NCBI RefSeq assembly: GCF_021284745.1
Contig: NZ_CP089925.1
Coordinates: 2,913,001-2,977,000, forward strand
From: Lysobacter sp. KIS68-7
GTDB taxonomy: Bacteria; Pseudomonadota; Gammaproteobacteria; Xanthomonadales; Xanthomonadaceae
DNA length: 64,000 nucleotides
Direction of reading: 5' to 3'
A program made the translations under genes and the position numbers. The notes below the pieces were generated by a model, which saw only the letters and a list, made by a program, of their open reading frames with translations, was not told the origin of the DNA and did no database searches. Positions within the stretch are counted from its first letter, which is position 1, and each line of letters opens with the position of its first letter. This document shows positions 34,441 through 42,069 of the stretch, one piece after another.

Positions 34441-37400
34441 ATGCAGCGCGTGGTCGTGGCACTGTGGCTGGCGCTGGTCGGTGGACCGGCGCTCGCGGCG
34501 GGGCCGACGCAGGCGGATTGCGACAAGCCCGGATCGACGAGGTTGCTCGCGCCCGCGAAGTTCGCGGCGCGCGATGCGCGCGCGTACTGGCTGGACGGGA
34601 CGACGCTGCAGTGGCCGGGGGCACCTGAAAACGGGCGCTATCGGTTGAAGCGTGCACGCGGCGCGCCGATCGCGCTGGCGCCGTTCGACGAAGCGCTGCC
34701 GAAGGAACTCGCGGCGCAATTCCGCTTCATCGGTGACGGTCCGCGCTTCCGCGTGCCCGAGTCGGTCGACGTGCGTGCGCTGCTGCGCGATGACGTCGTG
34801 CTCGTGCGCGAGAACGCGGATGGCAGCGTCGCTGACGCCACGCGCCTGCAGATCCCCGGCGCGCTCGATGCCTTGTACGCAGGCGACGAAAACGTGGGAT
34901 TCGGTGCGCGCTTCCATGACGGCGGTGGGCGCTTTGATGTCTGGGCGCCGACCGCGCGCAACGTGGCCGTCTGCCTGTTCGGTGGCCCGCAGGCGCCCTC
35001 GCAGGCGCTGTTGCCCTTGTCGCGAGCCGCAGACACCGGTGCGTGGGGTGCCGTGTCGGGCGATGCGCCCGGCCTCTACTACGCTTATCTCGTCGACGTC
35101 TTCGTCCCCGGCGTCGGCCTGGTGCGCAACCGCGTCACCGATCCCTATTCGATCGGGCTCTCGGCCAACGGCAAGCGCAGCTTCACCGTCGACCTCAACG
35201 CGCGCGACACGCTTCCGCCCGGCTGGGTCGGCGCGCAGCCGCCCCGCCGCATCGACCACAACGTCGACCTGTCGATCTACGAACTCCACGTCCGCGACTT
35301 CTCGCGCGACGACGACACCGTGCCCGCCGAACACCGCGGCAAGTACCTGGCGTTCACGCATCCCGACTCCAACGGCATGCGCCACCTGCGCGCGCTCGCC
35401 GATGCGGGCATCACCGACGTGCACCTGCTGCCGGTGTTCGACTTCAGCGTGGTGCCCGAGCGCGGTTGCGATCCCGCCGCGTCCGGCAACAAGGACTGCT
35501 TCAACTGGGGCTACGAGCCCGCGCACTTCAGCGCGCCCGAAGGCAGTTACGCCACCGATCCCGACGGCCTGGCGCGCATCGTCGAATTCCGCCGGATGGT
35601 GCAGGCCCTGCACGCGGCGGGCCTGCGCGTGGGCATGGACGTCGTCTACAACCACACGTCCGCGTCGGGCCAGGACGAAGCCTCGGTGCTCGATCGCATC
35701 GTGCCGGGTTACTACCACCGCCTGGATGCAAAGGGCGAAGTCGAACGCTCCACGTGCTGCGCGAACACCGCCACCGAGCACCGCATGATGGGCAAACTCA
35801 TGCGCGATTCGGTCCTGCAATGGGCGGCGCATTTCGGCATCGATTCGTTCCGCTTCGACCTGATGGGCCACCAGCCGCGCGCGGTGATGGAGCAGTTGCG
35901 CGACGAATTGCGCAGCAGCCCGATCGGCCGCAACGTCCAGCTGATCGGCGAAGGCTGGAACTTCGGCGAAGTCGCGGACGGCAAGCGCTTCGTGCAGGCC
36001 TCGCAGTCGGCGCTGGGCGGCTCGGACATCGCGACCTTCAGCGACCGTGCGCGCGATGCGGTGCGCGGTGGCGGACCCGGTGACCACGTGCCGGCGCTGA
36101 TCGACGCGAAGGGATGGAGCAACGGCGCGAACGATCCGCACCTCGCGGACCTGGTGCGCGTGGGCCTGGCGGGCACCTTGCGCGGCGGCCCGACGGTCGA
36201 TGGGAAACAGGTCCAGTACAACGGCCAGCCCGCGGGCTATGCCCAATCGCCGAACGAAGTCGTCAACTACGTCGAGAACCACGACAACCAGACGCTGTTC
36301 GACATCGGCGTGTGGAAACTCCCGCGCGACACGTCGACCGAAGACCGCGCCCGCGTGCAGCTCCTGGCCGCGGCGACCACCGCCTTCAGCCAGGGCGTCG
36401 CTTACTGGCACGCCGGCATCGACGTGCTGCGTTCGAAGTCGCTCGATCGCAACAGCTACGACTCGGGCGACGCGTTCAACCGCCTCGACTGGACGTACAC
36501 CGACAATGGCTTCGGCGCCGGCCTGCCTCCTGCGCAGGACAACGCGCAGGACCTGGACGCGATGCGCCCGCTGCTCGCCGACGCCGCACGCATCAAGCCC
36601 ACGCCACGGGACATCGCGTGGACGCGCGACGCTTTCCGCGACCTGCTCCGCATCCGCGCCAGCACCTCGCTCTTCCACCTGCGTTCCGCCGGCGAAGTGC
36701 GCAAGCGCGTCAGCTTCCCCGCGGGCAACGATGCACGCCTGGTCATCGCGCACATCGACGGCCAGGGTCTGCCGGATGCGAACTTCGGCGGAGCGATGGT
36801 GTTCCTCAATGCCGATGAAGCGCCCCGTTCGGTGGTGATCGACAGTGCGCGTGGCGAGGCGTGGTCGCTGCATCCGGTGCATCAGGCACCCGAGGCCGCC
36901 GACAAGCGCGCCACCACGGCGACCTTCGACGCTCCCACCGGTCGCTTCGACATCCCCGCGCGCACCGCCGTCGTCTTCGTGCAGCCGGGTTCGACGCAGG
37001 CGCTGCCGCCACTGGTCACCACCACGCTGCCCGCGACGCTCGCTGCGACACCGGCTGCGCAAGCCGTCTCGCAGCCCGAAAACCTCCGCCTCGACATCCA
37101 GCTCCCGCCGCATTACGACCCGCAGCTGCGCTACCCCGTCCTCTACATGGACGATGGCCAGGATCTCGACCCGGTGCGCGTGCGCGAAACGCTGCAGGTG
37201 CTCTACGACCGCCACGCGATCGCCCCGCTGATCCTCGTCGCGATCACGATGCCTAAGGACCGGATGGCCGGGTATGGCCTGTCCGATCGCCAGGCCGCCC
37301 GCAGCGTCGTCGGTCCGACGAAGTACGGCGACGTGGGCGCGAATGCGCATGCGTACTCGCAGTGGGTGGCGCAAACGCTCGTGCCGTGGGTCGATGCGCA

Positions 37401-37815
37401 GTATTCGACGCAGGCAACGCCCGAGGGCCGCACCGTGCTCGGGTGGTCGCTCGGCGGCCTCAACGCTTTCGACCTCGCCTGGCAGTATCCCGACGTGTTC
37501 GCGCGCCTCGGTGCGTTCTCGCCGTCGTTCTGGATCGCCGACGCGAAGGACCAGCGCCTCGCCGCAGGGATCGTCGCGCGCGATGCACCCCACCCGGCCT
37601 TGCGTGCCTACTTCGCTGCGGGGACGGCCGAAGAGACGAGCGACCGCGACCACGACGGCGTCATCGATGTCATCGACGACGCCAACGAAGTGGCCGCCCT
37701 GCTACGCAAGGGCGGCACGCAGGTGAAGGTGGTCGAGCTCAAGAACGGGCAGCATCGCCAATGGGCCTGGGCGGCGATGCTGCCGGATTTCCTGCTTTGG
37801 GCTTACGGGCACTAG
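34441..37815 (+). CDS. Pullulanase-type alpha-1,6-glucosidase fused to a C-terminal esterase
   Basis: The product has 1124 aa with signal peptide ending ALAAG. Residues about 30-300 hold N-terminal beta domains (including FDVWAPTARNVAVCLF). The GH13 barrel has the pullulanase motif FNWGYEP near 355 and catalytic D473 (FRFDLMG), E504 (GEGWNFGE) and D615 (ENHDNQ). After a GH13 C-terminal beta domain and a Pro/Ala/Thr linker (about 860-885), an alpha/beta-hydrolase follows: LDIQLPPHYDPQLRYPVLYMDDGQD, nucleophile S1003 in GWSLGG, a DRDHDG acid region and H1105 in NGQHRQW. This esterase resembles the IroE/Fes-type putative esterase family. The enzyme debranches alpha-1,6 links outside the cytoplasm and may also deacylate. 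No frameshift separates the two parts. Confidence 0.88.
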   Translation: MQRVVVALWLALVGGPALAAGPTQADCDKPGSTRLLAPAKFAARDARAYWLDGTTLQWPGAPENGRYRLKRARGAPIALAPFDEALPKELAAQFRFIGDGPRFRVPESVDVRALLRDDVVLVRENADGSVADATRLQIPGALDALYAGDENVGFGARFHDGGGRFDVWAPTARNVAVCLFGGPQAPSQALLPLSRAADTGAWGAVSGDAPGLYYAYLVDVFVPGVGLVRNRVTDPYSIGLSANGKRSFTVDLNARDTLPPGWVGAQPPRRIDHNVDLSIYELHVRDFSRDDDTVPAEHRGKYLAFTHPDSNGMRHLRALADAGITDVHLLPVFDFSVVPERGCDPAASGNKDCFNWGYEPAHFSAPEGSYATDPDGLARIVEFRRMVQALHAAGLRVGMDVVYNHTSASGQDEASVLDRIVPGYYHRLDAKGEVERSTCCANTATEHRMMGKLMRDSVLQWAAHFGIDSFRFDLMGHQPRAVMEQLRDELRSSPIGRNVQLIGEGWNFGEVADGKRFVQASQSALGGSDIATFSDRARDAVRGGGPGDHVPALIDAKGWSNGANDPHLADLVRVGLAGTLRGGPTVDGKQVQYNGQPAGYAQSPNEVVNYVENHDNQTLFDIGVWKLPRDTSTEDRARVQLLAAATTAFSQGVAYWHAGIDVLRSKSLDRNSYDSGDAFNRLDWTYTDNGFGAGLPPAQDNAQDLDAMRPLLADAARIKPTPRDIAWTRDAFRDLLRIRASTSLFHLRSAGEVRKRVSFPAGNDARLVIAHIDGQGLPDANFGGAMVFLNADEAPRSVVIDSARGEAWSLHPVHQAPEAADKRATTATFDAPTGRFDIPARTAVVFVQPGSTQALPPLVTTTLPATLAATPAAQAVSQPENLRLDIQLPPHYDPQLRYPVLYMDDGQDLDPVRVRETLQVLYDRHAIAPLILVAITMPKDRMAGYGLSDRQAARSVVGPTKYGDVGANAHAYSQWVAQTLVPWVDAQYSTQATPEGRTVLGWSLGGLNAFDLAWQYPDVFARLGAFSPSFWIADAKDQRLAAGIVARDAPHPALRAYFAAGTAEETSDRDHDGVIDVIDDANEVAALLRKGGTQVKVVELKNGQHRQWAWAAMLPDFLLWAYGH

Positions 37816-39227
37816 CCCGTCATCGCTTCCAGTTCCATGCCCTTGGTTTCGCGCACCGCACGCTGCACGAACACGAAGGACAGCACCGCGAACGCGGCAT
37901 ACAGGCCATAGGCGAAGCTCAGGCCCATCTCGGCCAGGCTCGGGAAGGTCGCGGTGATCGCGAAGTTCGCCATCCACTGCGCGGACGCCGCCACTGCGAG
38001 CGCGATCGCGCGGATGCGGTTCGGGAACATCTCGCCCAGCAGCACCCACACCATCGGGCCCCAGCTCAGTCCGAAGGCCACGACGTAGAGGTTGGCGGCG
38101 ATCAGCGCCGTGATCCCCCACATGCCCGGCAGCGTGAGCTGTGCGCCGGTGCCGACCGCGTGCGAGAAGCACACCGCCATCAGGCCGAGCGTCACCGCCA
38201 TGCCGGCCGAACCGACGAGCAGCAGCGGCTTGCGACCGACCTTGTCCACCAGCGCGATCGCGACCAGCGTGACCAGCACGTTGACCACCGAGGTCGCCAC
38301 CGTGATGTTGAACGAATCGGATTCGCTGAAGCCCACCGAATGCCACAAGGTGGAGGAGTAATAGAAGATCACGTTGATGCCGACGAACTGCTGGAACACC
38401 GACAGCAGGATGCCCACCCACACGATCGGCAGCAGGCCCATGCGCGGGCCGCGCAGGTCCGACAGGCGCGGGACGTACTCGGTGCGCAGGCTGTCGCGGA
38501 TCTCCGCCAGCTTGGCGTCGAGTGCGGCGTCGTTGCGCAGGTTCAGCACGTCGCGCAGCACGCGACGCGCTTCGTCGAAGCGGCCCTTCGCGGCCAGGTG
38601 GCGCGGCGATTCGGGCACAGCGAACACCAGCGCGCCGTAGATCAACGCAGGCACCACGGCGACGAGGAACATCCAGCGCCACGCATCCAGGCCGAGCCAC
38701 AAGGGCTGCGCTGCGCCGCCCGCGGTATTGGCGAGCCACGCATCGCTCAACAAGGACGCGAAGATGCCGAGCACGATGGCGAGTTGTTGCAAGGAACCGA
38801 GTCGTCCGCGCACGTGCGCCGGCGACACCTCGGCGATGTAGGTCGGCGCGATCACCGAAGCGACGCCCACGCCAATGCCGCCGACGACGCGCCACAGGAT
38901 CAGGTCCCACACGCCGAAGGCCAGGCCTGCGCCGAGCGCGCTGATGGCAAGCAACACCGCCGCCACGCGCATCGTCGCCACGCGGCCGTACTTGTCGGCG
39001 AGCGGACCGGCGTACCACGCACCGATCGCCGAACCGATCAACGCGCAGGACACCGCGAAGCCGGTGGCCGCCGCGCTCAGCCCGAAGGCCCCGCGCATCG
39101 CATCCACCGCGCCGTTGATCACGGCGGTGTCGTAGCCGAACAGGAAGCCGCCCAACGCAGCGGCGGCGGTGATCCACACCACGCGCATCGTCGCGTGTTG
39201 GTCGATTGCAGGAACAGCGGTACTCAT
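37812..39227 (-). CDS. MFS sugar:proton symporter (sugar porter family)
   Basis: The product has 471 aa from ATG 39227 (GGGGAGG upstream). Twelve hydrophobic segments; the sugar-porter signatures are complete: GGFLFGYDTAVINGA near residue 25, ADKYGRVATMR after segment 2, PESPRHLAAKGR before the central loop, and GRKPLLLVGS in the second half. These are the XylE/GalP/GLUT hallmarks, so it probably imports glucose or another monosaccharide released by the extracellular amylases. It follows the amylase gene by 22 bases as second gene of that operon. The end overlaps the pullulanase stop by 4 bases. Confidence 0.92.
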   Translation of the reverse strand: MSTAVPAIDQHATMRVVWITAAAALGGFLFGYDTAVINGAVDAMRGAFGLSAAATGFAVSCALIGSAIGAWYAGPLADKYGRVATMRVAAVLLAISALGAGLAFGVWDLILWRVVGGIGVGVASVIAPTYIAEVSPAHVRGRLGSLQQLAIVLGIFASLLSDAWLANTAGGAAQPLWLGLDAWRWMFLVAVVPALIYGALVFAVPESPRHLAAKGRFDEARRVLRDVLNLRNDAALDAKLAEIRDSLRTEYVPRLSDLRGPRMGLLPIVWVGILLSVFQQFVGINVIFYYSSTLWHSVGFSESDSFNITVATSVVNVLVTLVAIALVDKVGRKPLLLVGSAGMAVTLGLMAVCFSHAVGTGAQLTLPGMWGITALIAANLYVVAFGLSWGPMVWVLLGEMFPNRIRAIALAVAASAQWMANFAITATFPSLAEMGLSFAYGLYAAFAVLSFVFVQRAVRETKGMELEAMTG

Positions 39228-39249
39228 TGGTGCGGTCCTCCCCCGAGGG

Positions 39250-41898
39250 TCAGTGCTTTGGAATGGTGATCGGTCCGACGGCATCCAGCACGCGCGGATC
39301 GCGCGCGGGATCGCCGCCACCGAAGGCGTAATCGGCCGCGACGGGGCGCAAGGCGCGCCAGCCGCCGTCGTAGTCCCAGGTCGTCACGTACACGCGCGCG
39401 CCCGCCAGGTCGGTGGCGCGGCCGAGCGAGGCGGCCGGGAACGTGAAGGTGACGGTGCGTGCGGCGGCATCGACGTCGACGAGCGCGGTGCTCGCCGAGG
39501 GCGTGCCTTCGTTCGTCGCGGATGCGCTGCGTGCATCGAACATGGCGCGGCCCCACCCGTTCGCACGCAGGTGCACGTCCCAGCGCATGGTGTCGGGCAG
39601 GTCGGCGAACTGGTTCGGCATGGCACGCGCGCCGCCCTGCATGCCCGGCACGTCGACGAACACCGAGAACGCCACGTGGTCGAAACCGTTCGGCGGATTC
39701 CACGTGGTCGTGATCGCGCGCATGCGCACCGTGACGCGCAGCGTGCCACCGGAGGTGGCGACGTCGACGTGCTCGATGTCGCCCTGGCGCGGCGCGAAGG
39801 TGGCTTCGGTGGGATAGGTGTAACGGCCGCCGGGACCGGTGTCGTCGCCGAGCGGATCGTCGATGGAGGCCGCTGGCGTCCACGGACGCGCGACATGGAA
39901 GGTGCGGCGTTCACTGGCGCCCACGCCGTCCATCCACGCTACGACGGTGTGTTCGATCGCCGGGTCGAGCATCGCGCTCGTGTCGATGCGGGCGCGCCAG
40001 TGCGCGCCTTGCCGCGTGATGGGCATCGGGTGGTCGTAGTCCTCGTCGACGACGACGCGAACGTCGCCGGGCACGAGGTTCGCCCCCTGCACGTCGAAGT
40101 CGCCCTCGAAGATCTCGCGCGGCAGGTCATCCAGTTCCGGATACTCCGTGTCGTCGATGACGGCGGTGTCCCGCGTCTCCGCCCGCCACACGTATCCCGA
40201 GCGCGGCGGCAGCACCATGGAGACATTCCCGTAGCCGCCGACGTCCAGGTCGCGCCCCTTGCCGTCGATCGCGAACACGTTGCGCAGCAGGTCGCCCGCG
40301 GCGAGCCCCGTCGGGAGGTTGTCGAGCAGCGCCTTGTGGTTGGCCGTGTTGAACACGACGAGCCGCGCTTCACCGCTGCCGTCCTTCATCCAGTACGCCA
40401 GCACGCCCGGCCCCGCGGCATTGCTGCGCAGCACCTCCGGCGTCCCGCGACTGAGTACCTTGTCCCCGCGTCGCAATGCGATGGCGCGCTGCAGGTAGCG
40501 GTACAGCGGCGCGTCCTCATCGAAATGATCGCGTCCCTGTGCCCCGAAACCACCGGCGAACATCGCCGTCCGCATCCCGGTGAAGCCCTGCTCCGTGCCC
40601 TGCCAGATCACGGGCATGCCCGGCAGCGTCATCAGCATCAGCAGCGCCTGCTTCAAGCCGGCCTCGTCCCCGCTGGCGAGGAAGCGGTCGACATCGTGGT
40701 TGTCGATGAAGGTCGCCATGCGCCACGGATCGGCGAACACGCGCATGCGGTCTTCGATGCGCCAGCCGAGTTGCTTCGTGGGCGCACCACGCGCGAACAC
40801 GTCGGTCGCGGTGGCATACAAGGGGAAGTCGAGCATGCCCGGCATGTAGGGCGTGCCATCGGGCGCGCGCATGTAGGCATCGATGCGCCTGGCCTGCTTG
40901 TCCTCGAAGGGCTTGTCGGAGGCGAAGGCCTCGCCGAATACATGGAAGTCCTTGCGACCCGTCGCTTCGGCCACGCGCAGGATGCCGGGCGCCTGCGGAT
41001 CATCGGCGCGCAGGAAGTCCGCGAAGTACTCGGGCGGCACGTACAGCGCGGTATCGACGCGGAAGGCGTCCACGCCGACCTCGCGGATCCACTTGCCGTA
41101 GCTCGCGCGCAACGCGCGGCGCACTTCGGGCGACTCCGCATTCAGGTCGTCGAGGCCCGCGTTCTGCCAGGTCAGTCGCTGCGTGTCGTTGGTGAAATCG
41201 ACGATGTCCGGCGTCCAGTGATAGATCGCCTGCGCGCGTTGCGCGGGATCGCGCGGATCATTGCGATTGAAGGGCGCCTGCGTCGGGGCGCCCTGCCCCT
41301 GCGTGTCGCGCACGAAGGACAGCCCGCGCGCGGGGTCCTTCGGATCGGGCAGCGCGGCGTAATGGAAGAAATCGGCAACGTGGTTCACCACCACGTCCTG
41401 GATCAGGTACATGCCGTCGCCGTGCAGCGCCTGCGCGAAGGCCTGGTAGTCCTGGAGCGTGCCGAAATGCTTGTCGACCGAGCCGAAGTCCGTCGCCCAG
41501 TACCCGTGGTAACCGCCGTAATGCGCCTTCGGGTTCCACCATTGGTTGGCCACCGGCGGCGTGATCCAGACCGCCGTCGCCCCGAGGTCGCGCATGTAGG
41601 CGATGCGCTCGCGCGCGCCGCGCAGGTCGCCGCCGCTGTATTTCGCGTTGTCGGCCGGGTCGGTCTCGCCCGCGCCCTGGTCGTCGTTGCCCCGGTCGCC
41701 GTTGGCGAAGCGGTCGATCATCAGGAAGTAGACGACCTGGTCGCGCCAGTCGGGCGACGGCACGTCGCGCGGGCCCGTCGCGGGTGCCGGATCCGCCGCG
41801 AAGGCCGCGGTGGCGAGCATCCCGACGCCCAGGCCCATGCCGAGCCGCCACCTTTTGGTGGCAGGCCTTGCGGGCGACGGGCGCGGACCTGAATGCAT
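39250..41898 (-). CDS. Secreted GH13 alpha-amylase with C-terminal glucodextranase-C-like module
   Basis: The product has 882 aa from ATG 41898; a GAGG a few bases upstream supports it. Basic N-region then signal sequence GLGVGMLATAAFA. The GH13 triad is D282 (AFRVDTALY), E323 (VFGEAFASD) and D402 (DNHDVDRF). After the barrel and its beta domain (to about residue 560) a small beta module follows (YPELDDLPREIF). The last ~200 residues (IDDPLGDDTGPGGRYTYPT, DVATSGGTLRVTVRM) match the glucodextranase domain C / DOMON-like module found on bacterial glucan enzymes. It depolymerises starch-like polymers outside the inner membrane. Divergent from the large TonB receptor gene; the operon continues into the symporter. 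Confidence 0.92.
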   Translation of the reverse strand: MHSGPRPSPARPATKRWRLGMGLGVGMLATAAFAADPAPATGPRDVPSPDWRDQVVYFLMIDRFANGDRGNDDQGAGETDPADNAKYSGGDLRGARERIAYMRDLGATAVWITPPVANQWWNPKAHYGGYHGYWATDFGSVDKHFGTLQDYQAFAQALHGDGMYLIQDVVVNHVADFFHYAALPDPKDPARGLSFVRDTQGQGAPTQAPFNRNDPRDPAQRAQAIYHWTPDIVDFTNDTQRLTWQNAGLDDLNAESPEVRRALRASYGKWIREVGVDAFRVDTALYVPPEYFADFLRADDPQAPGILRVAEATGRKDFHVFGEAFASDKPFEDKQARRIDAYMRAPDGTPYMPGMLDFPLYATATDVFARGAPTKQLGWRIEDRMRVFADPWRMATFIDNHDVDRFLASGDEAGLKQALLMLMTLPGMPVIWQGTEQGFTGMRTAMFAGGFGAQGRDHFDEDAPLYRYLQRAIALRRGDKVLSRGTPEVLRSNAAGPGVLAYWMKDGSGEARLVVFNTANHKALLDNLPTGLAAGDLLRNVFAIDGKGRDLDVGGYGNVSMVLPPRSGYVWRAETRDTAVIDDTEYPELDDLPREIFEGDFDVQGANLVPGDVRVVVDEDYDHPMPITRQGAHWRARIDTSAMLDPAIEHTVVAWMDGVGASERRTFHVARPWTPAASIDDPLGDDTGPGGRYTYPTEATFAPRQGDIEHVDVATSGGTLRVTVRMRAITTTWNPPNGFDHVAFSVFVDVPGMQGGARAMPNQFADLPDTMRWDVHLRANGWGRAMFDARSASATNEGTPSASTALVDVDAAARTVTFTFPAASLGRATDLAGARVYVTTWDYDGGWRALRPVAADYAFGGGDPARDPRVLDAVGPITIPKH

Positions 41899-41985
41899 GC
41901 AGCCTCGCGGAAAGGCGGGATCGGTGGTGCGCGGACTATTCCATGCGCCGGGACCCGCGTGCCGGGCCCCGTCACCCGCTTGCAA

Positions 41986-41999
41986 TGAATACGTATGCA
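41986..41999. promoter_or_regulatory. LacI-type operator, site 2 of 3
   Basis: TGAATACGTATGCA (reverse complement TGCATACGTATTCA), a near-perfect palindrome on ACGT, between the divergent amylase operon (ATG 41898) and receptor gene (ATG 42070). It differs from site 1 by one base and from site 3 by two. Confidence 0.72.
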
Positions 42000-42013
42000 A
42001 AAAAGTTACCGGC

Positions 42014-42025
42014 GGTAGCGCTACC
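42014..42025. promoter_or_regulatory. Second palindrome upstream of the receptor gene
   Basis: GGTAGCGCTACC is a perfect 12-bp palindrome with a GCGC centre, 14 bases beyond operator site 2 and 44 bases before the receptor ATG. Its form resembles LacI/GalR-family operators. It may bind a second regulator or be part of the 5' leader. Confidence 0.4.
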
Positions 42026-42069
42026 CCTACCATCGCCGACGGGGAAATGACTTCTTCCGGAGGGGAACA

